Below are positions 25,322-35,394 of a stretch of 64,000 bases of DNA, piece after piece; within the stretch, counting starts at the first letter, position 1, and each line of letters opens with the position of its first letter. The DNA is from Rubellimicrobium aerolatum (GTDB lineage Bacteria > Pseudomonadota > Alphaproteobacteria > Rhodobacterales > Rhodobacteraceae). The DNA is taken from NCBI RefSeq assembly GCF_017872975.1, contig NZ_JAGGJP010000017.1:1-64000 (forward strand), in the 5' to 3' direction. A program made the translations under genes and the position numbers. The notes beneath the pieces are model-generated. The model was not told the DNA's origin and made no database searches. It saw only the letters and a program-made list of their open reading frames with translations.

Positions 25322-27592
25322 ATGGCAGAATTTCCCACCAAGGACGCGATCCTGCAATGGATCGAGGAGAACCCCGAAGCGACGAAGCGCGAGATCGCGA
25401 AGGCCTTCGGCATCCGGGGCGCGGCGAAGATCGACTTCAAGGCGCTGCTGGGCGAGATGGAGGAGGACGGCGACCTCCGCCCCCGCAAGCCCCGGCGCGA
25501 GCGGGACGAGGGCGGGATGCCGCCCGTCACGGTGATCGAGGTCACCGGGCCGGACGCAAGCGGCGACCTGCTGGCGCGGCCGGTGGACTGGCGCGGCGAC
25601 GGCGAGCCGCCGGTGATCCGGGTGGAGTTGCGGCCGGGCGACGGGGACCTGGGGCCGCGCGACCGGCTGCTGGCCAAGATCGAGGCGACGCCGGGCGAGG
25701 ACCAGCCCTATGCCGCCAAGCCGATCCGCCGCATCGCCGCCGCGCCGGCGCGGGTGCTGGGCATCTTCCGCAAGGACAGCCACGGCGGGCGCATCCTGCC
25801 CATCGAGAAGGGCGAGGCGCGGCAATGGATCGTGCCGCTGGGCAACGACAACGGCGCGCGCGACGGCGAGCTGGTCGAGGCCGAGCAGGTCGGCTCCAAG
25901 GGGCGGCTGGGCCTGCCCAAGGCGCGGGTGACGGAGCGGCTGGGCGATCCGGCGGGGCCGCGGGCGGTCAGCCTCATCGCCATCCAACAGCACGGCATCC
26001 CGGACGTGTTCCCGGACAGGGTGCTGGAGGAGGCCGAGTCGATGGCCCCGGCGGGGCTGGAGGACGGGCGGGAGGACCTGCGGGACATCCCCCTTCTCAC
26101 CATCGACCCGGAGGACGCGCGCGACCGCGACGACGCCGTGCTGGCGATCCCCGACGACACGCCGGGCAACGAGGGTGGCTTCGTCCTTTGGGTCGCCATC
26201 GCGGACGTGTCCCATTACGTGCGCCCGCAAAGCGCGCTGGACACCGAGGCGCGGCTGCGGGGGAACTCCACCTACTTCCCCGACCGGGTGGTTCCGATGC
26301 TGCCGGACCGGCTGTCGGGGGACCTGTGCTCGCTCCACGAGGACGTGGACCGGGCGGTGATCGCGGTGCGGATGCGGATCGACCGGGAGGGGCGCAAGCT
26401 CGACCACGCCTTCACGCGGGGGCTGATGCGGTCGCGCGCCTCGCTCGAATACGGGCGGGTGCAGGCGGCCATCGACGGGCGGCCGGATGAGGTGACCGAG
26501 CCGCTGCTGGAGACGGTGCTGAAGCCGCTTTACGGGGCCTATGCGGCGCTGCGGCGGGCGCGGGAGGCGCGGGCGCCGCTGGATCTCGACCTGCCGGAGC
26601 GGCGGATCGAGCTGGACGAGGGCGGCAAGGTGGTGTCGGTCGCGTTCAAGGACCGGCTCGACGCGCACCGGCTGATCGAGGAGTTCATGGTGCTGGCGAA
26701 CGTCGCTGCCGCCGAGACGCTGATCGCCAAGCGGACGCCGCTGCTGTTCCGCGTCCACGAGGAGCCCGAGCCGCTGAAGCTGGAGGCGCTGCGCGAGACG
26801 GCGGAGGCCTCGGGGCTGACGCTGGCGAAGGGGCAGGTGCTCCAGACGCGGCACCTGAACCGGCTGCTGGCGCAGGCGGCGGGGACGGACCAAGCGGAGC
26901 TCATCAACATGGCGACGCTGCGGTCGCTGCCGCAGGCCTATTACGCCGCGACGAACTTTGGGCATTTCGGGCTGGCGCTGCGGAACTACGCGCATTTCAC
27001 CTCGCCGATCCGGCGCTATGCCGACCTGATCGTGCATCGGGCGCTGATCGCGGCGCACAGGTGGGGGCCCGATCCAAAGATTGACGGGCTGTCCGAGGCC
27101 GACATCGACCGGCTGGACGAGACGGGAGAGGTCATCTCGACCGCCGAGCGGCGGTCGATGATGGCGGAGCGGGACACGCAGGACCGCTATCTCGCCGCGT
27201 TCCTAGCGGATCGCGTGGGGATGGAGATTGGGGGCCGCATCTCGGGCGTCGCGCGGTTCGGGCTGTTCGTGAAGCTGGACGGGTCGGGGGCGGACGGGCT
27301 GGTGCCGGTGCGGACGCTGGGGGAGGAGTACTTCCACTTCGACGCGCATGACCAGACGCTGACCGGGGGCAACTCGGGCGTGGTCTTCGCGGTGGGGAGC
27401 CGGGTGACGGTCAAGCTCGCCGAGGTGACGCCGGAGACGGGCGGGATCGTGCTGGAGTTGCTGACGCTGGAGGACCACCCGATGCCGCGTGCGCGCCGCA
27501 GCGGCAAGCGGGGCGCGCCGCCGCGCCGGAAGCTGGGGCAGGAGAAGGCACGGGCGGCGAAGGAACGGCAGGTGAGCCGGCGGCGGAAGTAG
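25322..27592 (+). CDS. rnr: Ribonuclease R
   Basis: A 756-residue processive 3'-5' exoribonuclease of the RNB family. Order: an N-terminal winged helix (MAEFPTKDAILQWIEENPEA, then KREIAKAFGIRGAAKIDFKAL), OB/cold-shock domains, the RNB catalytic core with TIDPEDARDRDDAVLAIPDD, holding the conserved Asp cluster (about residues 260-275), HFTSPIRRYADLIVHRALI, and a C-terminal S1 domain (ISGVARFGLFVKLDGSGADG) followed by a basic tail. It degrades structured RNA and takes part in rRNA and tmRNA-linked quality control. The start is the ATG at 25322, 43 bases after the GNAT stop. Confidence 0.96.
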   Translation: MAEFPTKDAILQWIEENPEATKREIAKAFGIRGAAKIDFKALLGEMEEDGDLRPRKPRRERDEGGMPPVTVIEVTGPDASGDLLARPVDWRGDGEPPVIRVELRPGDGDLGPRDRLLAKIEATPGEDQPYAAKPIRRIAAAPARVLGIFRKDSHGGRILPIEKGEARQWIVPLGNDNGARDGELVEAEQVGSKGRLGLPKARVTERLGDPAGPRAVSLIAIQQHGIPDVFPDRVLEEAESMAPAGLEDGREDLRDIPLLTIDPEDARDRDDAVLAIPDDTPGNEGGFVLWVAIADVSHYVRPQSALDTEARLRGNSTYFPDRVVPMLPDRLSGDLCSLHEDVDRAVIAVRMRIDREGRKLDHAFTRGLMRSRASLEYGRVQAAIDGRPDEVTEPLLETVLKPLYGAYAALRRAREARAPLDLDLPERRIELDEGGKVVSVAFKDRLDAHRLIEEFMVLANVAAAETLIAKRTPLLFRVHEEPEPLKLEALRETAEASGLTLAKGQVLQTRHLNRLLAQAAGTDQAELINMATLRSLPQAYYAATNFGHFGLALRNYAHFTSPIRRYADLIVHRALIAAHRWGPDPKIDGLSEADIDRLDETGEVISTAERRSMMAERDTQDRYLAAFLADRVGMEIGGRISGVARFGLFVKLDGSGADGLVPVRTLGEEYFHFDAHDQTLTGGNSGVVFAVGSRVTVKLAEVTPETGGIVLELLTLEDHPMPRARRSGKRGAPPRRKLGQEKARAAKERQVSRRRK

Positions 27593-27690
27593 GGGCGGAA
27601 ATCGGCCGAGGTCGGGTCCGACTCAGCTTCCGCGCGAGCGGCGGGGCGGCTAGCCTGTCCGCCAACAACAAGCGGCAGAGGCGGAGCGGC

Positions 27691-28827
27691 ATGGCACGGG
27701 GTTGGATGCGGATTCTTCTGGCGGGAGCGGCGGCGCTGGCGCTGGCGTCCTGCGGCGGGGGGATGATGCGAGGGGGACGGGCGATGCCGCAGGCGGACGC
27801 GAACGAATGGGCGAGCGTGCCGAACCCGGCGTATGATGTCTGGGTGGCGAGCTTCCTGCCGCGCGCGCGGGGCGCGGGCATCCCCGAGGCCACGTTGCAG
27901 GCGGCCTTCTCGCAGGGGGGGTTCATCCCCGCCGTGATCGAGCGGGACCGCAACCAGGCCGAGTTCTCGCGCACGTTGCAGGACTACCTGCTGAGCGCGG
28001 TGTCGGACAGCCGGGTGGAGAATGGGCGGGCGGCGCTGGCGCGGCACGCCGACACGCTGGCCCGGATCGAGGCGACCTATGGCGTGGACCGCGAGGTGGT
28101 GGTGGCGATCTGGGGGATGGAGTCCTCCTACGGGACGCGCAAGGGCGACGTGCCGGTGGTCCCGGCGCTCTCCACGCTCGCCTTCGAGGGGCGGCGGGCG
28201 CAGTTCTTCGAGGGGCAGCTTCTCGCCGCGCTCCGCATCCTTGCCGCCGGGGACACGAGCCCGCAGGCGATGAAGGGGTCCTGGGCCGGGGCGATGGGGC
28301 ACACGCAGTTCATCCCCACGTCCTTCGAATCGCTCGCGGTGGATTTCACCGGCGACGGGCGGCGCGACATCTGGGGCGAGGACCCGTCGGACGCGCTGGC
28401 CTCGACGGCCAACTACCTCGCGCGGTCGGGCTGGCGGCGGGGGGAAAGCTGGGGGAGCCTCGCGTCCGAGGGTTCAGGCGGGCGGGTGATCCAGCCCGAG
28501 GGGGCGCCGGCGTTCCGGGTTTACGGCAACTTCGACGCCATCAAGCGCTACAACAACTCGGACGCCTACGCGATCGCGGTGGGGCACCTTGCCGACCGCC
28601 TGCGGGGCGGGGCGCCGCTGGCGGGGATCTTCTCCTCGGAGCGGCCCTTGTCGTTGCCCGAGCGGGTGGAGTTGCAGGAGCGGCTGACGGGGCTGGGATT
28701 CGACACCGGCGGGACGGATGGAGCCATCGGGCCGCGCACGATCCAGGCGATCCGGGGGTTCCAGGTGTCGCGCGGGCTGCCGCAGACTGGACTCGCGGAG
28801 CCGTCGGTGCTGGCGGCGCTGCGATAG
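27691..28827 (+). CDS. Lytic murein transglycosylase (MltB-like) with peptidoglycan-binding domain
   Basis: A 378-residue lipoprotein: lipobox ALASCG (about residues 17-22), then an SLT_2/MltB domain with the catalytic Glu in VAIWGMESSYGTRKGDVPVV (about residues 142-161), GAMGHTQFIPTSF and VDFTGDGRRDIW. The C-terminal 60 residues form a PG_binding_1 domain (GTDGAIGPRTIQAIRGFQ). It cleaves glycan strands to 1,6-anhydro ends in the periplasm. It stands alone; the 98 bases upstream should hold the promoter but no clear boxes stand out. It is tail-to-tail with rppH. Confidence 0.94.
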   Translation: MARGWMRILLAGAAALALASCGGGMMRGGRAMPQADANEWASVPNPAYDVWVASFLPRARGAGIPEATLQAAFSQGGFIPAVIERDRNQAEFSRTLQDYLLSAVSDSRVENGRAALARHADTLARIEATYGVDREVVVAIWGMESSYGTRKGDVPVVPALSTLAFEGRRAQFFEGQLLAALRILAAGDTSPQAMKGSWAGAMGHTQFIPTSFESLAVDFTGDGRRDIWGEDPSDALASTANYLARSGWRRGESWGSLASEGSGGRVIQPEGAPAFRVYGNFDAIKRYNNSDAYAIAVGHLADRLRGGAPLAGIFSSERPLSLPERVELQERLTGLGFDTGGTDGAIGPRTIQAIRGFQVSRGLPQTGLAEPSVLAALR

Positions 28828-28860
28828 AGGACCGCCCTACAGTTCCAGCTGGCTGGAGCT

Positions 28861-29327
28861 TCAGGTGGCGAGGAAGGCGAGAGCGGCGCGGTAGGCGTCT
28901 CGCTTGAAGGGGACGATGTGCTCGGCCAGCCGGGTGGGGTCGTCCCAGCGCCAGTCGGCGAACTCGGGATGCGCGGTGGCGACGCCGACCTGGGCGTCGG
29001 TGCCGAGGTAGCGCATCCGGACCCAGGTGATCGCCTGGCCCCGGTAGCGGCCCTTCCAGTGGGCGGGGCGCTGGGGTTCGGGGATGTCGTAGGCGGTGGG
29101 CGCGGGAGCGACGGCCTCGACCGCCACGAGCGCGGCGGGGATGCCGGTCTCCTCCTCCAGTTCGCGCAGGGCGGCTGTGGTCAGGTCCTCGCCCGCGTCC
29201 ACGCCGCCCTGGGGCATCTGCCACGCGGCGGGGTCGTCCGGGGACAAGTCCTTGCGGCGGCCGGCGAAGACCCGGCCCCCGCCATCCGTCAGGATGATGC
29301 CCACGCAGGGGCGGTAGCCGTCGGGGG

Positions 29328-29331
<4 letters not shown>
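28861..29331 (-). CDS. rppH: RNA pyrophosphohydrolase
   Basis: Nudix hydrolase of 156 residues that removes pyrophosphate from 5'-triphosphorylated RNAs, triggering decay. The full Nudix box GGVDAGEDLTTAALRELEEE-TG-I is at about residues 41-63, and the opening GYRPCVGIIL with WQMPQGGVD is typical of RppH/NudH. It starts with GTG in a GTGA overlap with the end of ctpA and is the last gene of the gpmI-envC-ctpA-rppH series. Confidence 0.94.
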
Positions 29332-30737
<1,406 letters not shown>

Positions 30738-30746
30738 AGATGCCTC

Positions 30747-31871
30747 TCAGTCGAGCCGGAACCAGGTGCCGGGGTCCACGGGACCGTCGGCGTTTCGGAC
30801 CTCAAGGTAAAGGGATTCCGTCCGGGCACTACCCCCCACGGGAACCTGCCCGGTCAACATCGCGTCAGCGTCCGGCGTCTCGCCGCCCATCATGCCCAGG
30901 GGCGTGCCCTCGGGCAGGATCTCGCCCGCGTCGCCGAAGACCTGCGCGAGGCCGGCGAGGACGAAGAGCGTGCCCGGCGCGGGTTCGAGGATCGCCACGG
31001 TGCCGTAGTCGAGGAGCGGGCCCCGGAAGCGCAGGGTGGCGGTGACAGGCATGGTGACGAGGGCGCGCGGCTCGGCGGAAAGGACGAGGCCGGGGCGGGC
31101 GACGCCGGCCGGGTCGGGCTCGCCAGGGCGGCGCAGGATGGTGCCCTCGACGGGGAGGGGGAGCGTGCCGGCCCGCGCGGTCGCGGTGTCGGGGGGCGTC
31201 GCGAGGCGCTGGTCCACCGTCTGCCCGAGGCCCGCCGCGAAGGCGTCCAGCGTCTCGGTCGAGGCCATGAGGAGGGCGGTCGCCACCGGGTCCTCGGTGA
31301 AGGCGCGGGGCAGGTCGGTGCGGTCGGCGGCGGCGGCGGCGAGGTCGGCCCGCGCCGTCTGCACGCTGAGGAGGCCGTCGCGGAGGGTCTGCTCGGCCTC
31401 GGCCTGGGTTTGCTCGATGGCGGAGAGGGTTTCGAGCTCGGCCCGCAGTCCTTCCGCGCGGGCCTGGAGCGCGGGGGCCACGTCGGCGAGGAGCATCCCG
31501 GCCCGCGCGGTGTCCAGCGCGCCGGAAGGGTGGAGCATCAGCACCGGCTCGGGCGTCTCGCCCATCGACTGGAGGGCGGCGAGGAGGCCCGCGATCTCGG
31601 CCCGGCGGGCGTCGAGGTCGGCCTGGAGGCGGGCCTTGTCCTCGGCCACGCGGCGGAGCGTGTCGCGCATGAGGCCGAGCCCGTCCTCGTAGGCGCGGAC
31701 CGTCTGGGTGAGGGCGGCGAGGCGGTCGCGCGATCCTTCGGCTGCATCGAGCAGTTGCGCCGCCTCGCGCAGGCGCCGGGCGGCCCGTGCGGCGCCCTCG
31801 GCAGTGGTCCCGTCCTGCGCGAGGGCCGGGAGGGCCAGCGCCACGAAGAGGAGGGCGAGCGCCCGCCTCAT
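30747..31871 (-). CDS. EnvC-like factor with degenerate M23/LytM domain
   Basis: A 374-residue exported protein: a signal peptide (RRALALLFVALALPALAQ), two long coiled coils (about residues 25-205, for example DKARLQADLDARRAEIAGLL), then a C-terminal LytM-like fold starting LPVEGTILRRPGEPDPAG and ending SLYLEVRNADGPVDPGTWF. The zinc ligands expected in active M23 enzymes are absent: the usual H-x-H is L-Y-L here and the H before the loop is missing. It is therefore likely an EnvC-type activator of amidases, not a peptidase. The ATG at 31871 overlaps the gpmI stop by 4 bases. Confidence 0.87.
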   Translation of the reverse strand: MRRALALLFVALALPALAQDGTTAEGAARAARRLREAAQLLDAAEGSRDRLAALTQTVRAYEDGLGLMRDTLRRVAEDKARLQADLDARRAEIAGLLAALQSMGETPEPVLMLHPSGALDTARAGMLLADVAPALQARAEGLRAELETLSAIEQTQAEAEQTLRDGLLSVQTARADLAAAAADRTDLPRAFTEDPVATALLMASTETLDAFAAGLGQTVDQRLATPPDTATARAGTLPLPVEGTILRRPGEPDPAGVARPGLVLSAEPRALVTMPVTATLRFRGPLLDYGTVAILEPAPGTLFVLAGLAQVFGDAGEILPEGTPLGMMGGETPDADAMLTGQVPVGGSARTESLYLEVRNADGPVDPGTWFRLD

Positions 31872-33379
31872 TTCTGGATGAGGCTCCGGCCGGTCATCTC
31901 GGGCGGCAGCGGCAGGCCCATGAGGTCGAGCACGGTGGGCGCGAGGTCGGCGAGGCGGCCGTCGCGCAGCGTGACGTTCGCGGGGCCGCCGAGGAGGATC
32001 ACCGGGACGGGGTTGGTGGTGTGGGCGGTGTGGGGGCCGCCGGTCTCCGGGTCCACCATCAGCTCGCAGTTGCCGTGGTCGGCGGTGAGGATCATGGCGC
32101 CCCCTGCTGCTTCCAGCGCCGCGACGACGCGGGACAGGCCCTGGTCCACCGCCTCGCAGGCCTTGATCGCGGCCGACAGGTCGCCGGTGTGGCCCACCAT
32201 GTCGGGGTTGGCGTAGTTGGTCACGATCAGGTCGTAGCCCGCCTCGATGGCCCGGACGAAGTGATCGGTGACCTCCTCCGCCGACATCTCGGGCTGAAGG
32301 TCGTAGGTCGCGACCTTGGGCGAGGGGGCCATGGTGCGGTCCTCGCCGGGGTAGGGGGTCTCGATGCCGCCGTTCAGGAAGAAGGTGACGTGCGGGTATT
32401 TCTCCGTCTCGGCGAGGCGGAACTGGCGCAGGCCATGGGCGGCGACCCATTCGCCGAGCGTGTTGCGGATGTCGCGTCGGGGGAAGACCTGGGAATACCA
32501 GGCGTCGTGGCGGTCGGAGTAGGTGACCATGCCGAGCCGGGCGGCGAGGACGGGCGCGGGGCCCCGGTCCCAGCCGGCGAAGTCCGGGTCGGCGATGGCG
32601 GCCAGGATCTCTCGCGCGCGGTCGGCGCGGAAGTTGAGGCAGAAGAGGCCGTCCTGGGGTTTCAGGCCGTCATGGCCGTCGAGCACGGTGGCCTCGATGA
32701 ACTCGTCGGTCTGGCCGCGTTCGGTGGCGAGTTGGACGGCGGTGGCGGCGTCGCGGGCACGTTGGCCCTTGGCCTCGACGATGGCGTCGTAGGCGGTCCT
32801 GACCCGCTCCCACCGGTTGTCGCGGTCCATGGCGTAGTAGCGGCCGATCACGGTGGCGATGCGCGCCCCTTGGGGAAGGCCGGCGTGAAGCTGGGCGATG
32901 AACCCGGCGGCGGAGGTCGGGGGCACGTCGCGGCCGTCGGTGATGGCGTGGATGGCGACGGGCACGCCGGCTTCGGTGATGGTGCGGGCGGCGGTCAGCA
33001 TGTGGGCGATGTGGCCGTGGACGCCGCCGTCCGAGACTACGCCGAGGAGGTGGGCGGTGCCGCCCGAGGCTTGGAGGGTCGCGATGAAGTCCTGGATCGC
33101 CGCGTTGGCGAAGGTGCCCTCCTCGATGGCGAGGTCGATCTGGCCGAGGTCCATCGCCACCACGCGGCCCGCGCCGATGTTGGTGTGCCCGACCTCGGAA
33201 TTGCCCATCTGCCCGCGCGGGAGGCCGGCGTCGGGGCCATGGGTGACGAGTTGGGCGTGGGGGCAGGTCTGCACGAGCCGGTCGAAGGTCGGCGTCTGCG
33301 CGAGCCTGGGGGCGTTGGCGAAGGGATCGTCGCGCAGGCCCCAGCCGTCGAGGATGCAAAGGACGACGGGCTTGGGCAT
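31868..33379 (-). CDS. gpmI: 2,3-bisphosphoglycerate-independent phosphoglycerate mutase
   Basis: Manganese-dependent glycolytic/gluconeogenic enzyme that interconverts 3- and 2-phosphoglycerate. LCILDGWGLRDD at the N-terminus carries metal-binding Asp; the phosphorylated Ser is in GQMGNSEVGHTNIGAGRVV; AITDGRDVPPTSA, NFRADRAREI and ILTADHGNCELM supply the remaining ligands. The 503-residue length is standard. It heads a leftward operon with the EnvC-like, ctpA and rppH genes; cotranscription with cell-envelope functions is common in this bacterial family. Confidence 0.96.
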   Translation of the reverse strand: MPKPVVLCILDGWGLRDDPFANAPRLAQTPTFDRLVQTCPHAQLVTHGPDAGLPRGQMGNSEVGHTNIGAGRVVAMDLGQIDLAIEEGTFANAAIQDFIATLQASGGTAHLLGVVSDGGVHGHIAHMLTAARTITEAGVPVAIHAITDGRDVPPTSAAGFIAQLHAGLPQGARIATVIGRYYAMDRDNRWERVRTAYDAIVEAKGQRARDAATAVQLATERGQTDEFIEATVLDGHDGLKPQDGLFCLNFRADRAREILAAIADPDFAGWDRGPAPVLAARLGMVTYSDRHDAWYSQVFPRRDIRNTLGEWVAAHGLRQFRLAETEKYPHVTFFLNGGIETPYPGEDRTMAPSPKVATYDLQPEMSAEEVTDHFVRAIEAGYDLIVTNYANPDMVGHTGDLSAAIKACEAVDQGLSRVVAALEAAGGAMILTADHGNCELMVDPETGGPHTAHTTNPVPVILLGGPANVTLRDGRLADLAPTVLDLMGLPLPPEMTGRSLIQK

Positions 33380-33445
33380 GGCGGCCTCCTGGGGTTGGGC
33401 GGGGCCGTTCTAGACGAGCGGGGCGCGGAGGGGAACCGGGGAGGA

Positions 33446-33500
33446 AGGGGCTCCGCCCCTCGCGCTGCGCGCTCACCCCGGCGTATTGGGGCCAAGTTGA
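33446..33500 (-). repeat. Dispersed intergenic repeat, copy F (inverted)
   Basis: Holds the hairpin AGGGG-CTCCG-CCCCT (33446-33460), then, read on the minus strand, TCAACTTGGCCCCAATACGC next to CCGGGGTGAGC. The order (core, GTGAGC, hairpin) matches copy C at 12121. It lies between the divergent gpmI and TfoX-domain genes, within or next to both promoter regions. Confidence 0.65.
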
Positions 33501-33531
33501 TGGGCACAGGTGCTTGGGAGCGGGGAACGGC

Positions 33532-33858
33532 ATGGCGACGCGCAGGGAGACGGTGGAGGCGATCCTCGACGCGCTTGGGGGCGCGGGCGAGGTCACGGCG
33601 CGGAAGATGTTCGGGGAGTATGCGCTCTATCTGCGGGGCAAGGTGGTGGCGCTGGTCTGCGACGACACGCTGTTCGTGAAGCCCACGCCCGAGGGGCGGG
33701 CCGTCGAACCGGGGTTGGAGGAAGGGCGGCCCTATCCCGACGCCAAGCCGCATCTCGTGGTGCCCGGCGAGATGTGGGACGAGGGGGACCGGCTGGCCGG
33801 GCTCCTGCGCGCCACCGAGGCGGCGCTGCCCAAGCCCACGCCGCGTAGGCGGAGTTGA
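33532..33858 (+). CDS. TfoX/Sxy N-terminal domain protein
   Basis: A 108-residue protein consisting of one TfoX-like domain: ARKMFGEYALYLRGKVVALV (about residues 21-40) with CDDTLFVKPT and PYPDAKPHLVVPGEMWD. The Y-L-x-G-K-V-V-A-L-V-x-D-D-x-L-F-V-K pattern is diagnostic. Full-length TfoX/Sxy proteins regulate competence, but stand-alone N-terminal domain proteins in alphaproteobacteria have no established role. Start at ATG 33532, with a TTG six codons upstream as alternative. It is tail-to-tail with rlmH. Confidence 0.88.
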   Translation: MATRRETVEAILDALGGAGEVTARKMFGEYALYLRGKVVALVCDDTLFVKPTPEGRAVEPGLEEGRPYPDAKPHLVVPGEMWDEGDRLAGLLRATEAALPKPTPRRRS

Positions 33859-33861
33859 CGG

Positions 33862-34329
33862 TCACGCCCGATGATAGGGCGTCCCGGCGAGGATGGTCGC
33901 GGCGCGGTAGAGCTGCTCGGCCAGCATGACGCGGACGAGCATGTGGGGCCAGACCATGCGCCCGAAGGACAGGAGGAGGTCGGCGCGCGCCGTCACCGAC
34001 GGGTCGATTCCGTCCGCGCCGCCGATCACGAAGACGGCGTCGCGCCGCTCGTCCTTCCAGCGGTCGAGCCGGGCGGCGAAATCGGGGGAGGTCGGCGTCT
34101 CGCCCCGTTCGTCCAGGCAGCAGAGCCAGGCGTCCTTGGGGATGCGCGCCGACAGGAGCGCCCCTTCGGCGGCCATTCCGGCACCGGGCTTGGCCTCGAC
34201 CTCCACCACCGAGGCCGGGCCGAGGCCCAGCGCCCGGCCCGAGCGGTCGAAGCGAAGGAGGAAGTCGTCGGTCAGGTCCTTCTCGGGGCCGGCCCGGAGG
34301 CGGCCCACGGCCAGGATCGTCACCCGCAA
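33862..34329 (-). CDS. rlmH: 23S rRNA (pseudouridine1915-N3)-methyltransferase
   Basis: A 155-residue SPOUT methyltransferase that acts on the 70S ribosome at position 1915 of 23S rRNA. Diagnostic segments are LCCLDERGETPTSPDFAARL, FVIGGADGIDPSV (SAM-binding knot) and LSFGRMVWPHMLVRVMLAEQ with the terminal YHRA. It begins 4 bases after the rsfS stop, so the two form an operon, the usual arrangement. Confidence 0.96.
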   Translation of the reverse strand: MRVTILAVGRLRAGPEKDLTDDFLLRFDRSGRALGLGPASVVEVEAKPGAGMAAEGALLSARIPKDAWLCCLDERGETPTSPDFAARLDRWKDERRDAVFVIGGADGIDPSVTARADLLLSFGRMVWPHMLVRVMLAEQLYRAATILAGTPYHRA

Positions 34330-34333
34330 CGGG

Positions 34334-34687
34334 TCAGCCCGCGGCGGCGGATCGGGTCGTGGCCCCGGAGGGCATCCACATCTTTTCCAGCTGGTAGAAG
34401 TCGCGCACCTCGGGCCGGAAGACGTGGACGATCACGTCGCCCGTGTCGATCAGGACCCAGTCGGCGGTCTCCTTGCCCTCGATCTTGGAGAGGAGGCCGT
34501 GCTCCTGCTTGAGCCGGTCGGCGAGCTTTTCGGCGATGGCGGCGACCTGGCGGGTGGAGCGGCCGGAGGCGATCACCATGAAGTCGCCCATCTCGGAGCG
34601 GCCGCGCAGGTCGATGGTCACAATCTCCTCGGCCTTGTCGTCGTCGAGGGAGTCGAGGACGACCTTGAGGAGCTCCTCGCTGGTCAT
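34334..34687 (-). CDS. rsfS: Ribosome silencing factor RsfS
   Basis: A 117-residue protein that binds ribosomal protein L14 (uL14) and blocks subunit joining under starvation. The core EIVTIDLRGRSEMGDFMVIASGRSTRQVAA, GLLSKIEGKETADWVLIDTGDVIVHVFRPEVRDFY is the RsfS/Iojap signature (quoted in part); the C-terminal 20 residues are variable. The ATG at 34687 has no obvious Shine-Dalgarno. The 137-base gap upstream of it shows no recognisable promoter. Confidence 0.95.
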   Translation of the reverse strand: MTSEELLKVVLDSLDDDKAEEIVTIDLRGRSEMGDFMVIASGRSTRQVAAIAEKLADRLKQEHGLLSKIEGKETADWVLIDTGDVIVHVFRPEVRDFYQLEKMWMPSGATTRSAAAG

Positions 34688-34824
34688 CTGGGGACCGGGC
34701 GTCCGCCCGGGGGTTGCGGCGGGAGCCGCGTGGGTGTCGGGTGACAGGGAGTCATCCTCCGTATGGCGCGCCGAAGGCCCCGGCGCCGGGCTTGACCCAG
34801 AGATAGCATTTCAGGGCCGTTCCC

Positions 34825-35394
34825 TCAAGGAAGCGGTCCCGCGAATGTGAGCGCGAGCGCGAGCGCGCTGATGGCGGCGAGCCAGGCCCCGGCGACGCGG
34901 AGGGCGAGCCGGACGGGGCCGGGCCAGCGGGCGAGCGTCCAGCGGATCGCGAGGGGCAGCGCGAGGAGGAGGGCGGCAGCCAGGGCAAGGGCGAGGAGGG
35001 CCGGGGGCTCCATGGCGCGCCAGCCCGCCCCGTAGGTCGCCGCCGCCCCGGCGAGGAGCGCCGTCGCCAGCGCCAGGACGCCGTGGCCCCTTCGCGCGAG
35101 CGGCAGGCCCGAGGCGGCGAGGAGGGCGCAGGCGAGGCCGCCGCCCAAGGCGAGGAGGTCGGCGTTGAGGCCGAGGAGCGGCGCTGCGGCAAGGCCCAGC
35201 GGGACCGCGAGGGCCGCGCTGGGCAGGAGCCGCGCGCGCCCGGCCACGGCCACCATCAGGCCCGCCGAGAGGAGCGGCAGCACGAGGACGCCGGGGAGGA
35301 ACAGGAGCCCTTCGACGAAGGTCTGCGGCAGGTCGTGCGCCCGGGCCGGTCCCGCCAGGAGAAGGAGCGGCGCGGCCCGGGCCAGCCGCCTCAC
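34825..35394 (-). CDS. Multi-helix membrane protein, HupE partner, unknown function
   Basis: A 189-residue, highly hydrophobic protein with a signal-like N-terminus (RRLARAAPLLLLAGPARAHD) and about five further membrane helices. The mature N-terminus has HDLPQTFVEGLLFLPGVLVL. It starts with GTG in a GTGA overlap with the hupE-like gene, so expression is coupled. No family is recognised. A role with HupE in metal transport or assembly is inferred only from the coupling. Confidence 0.72.
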   Translation of the reverse strand: MRRLARAAPLLLLAGPARAHDLPQTFVEGLLFLPGVLVLPLLSAGLMVAVAGRARLLPSAALAVPLGLAAAPLLGLNADLLALGGGLACALLAASGLPLARRGHGVLALATALLAGAAATYGAGWRAMEPPALLALALAAALLLALPLAIRWTLARWPGPVRLALRVAGAWLAAISALALALTFAGPLP

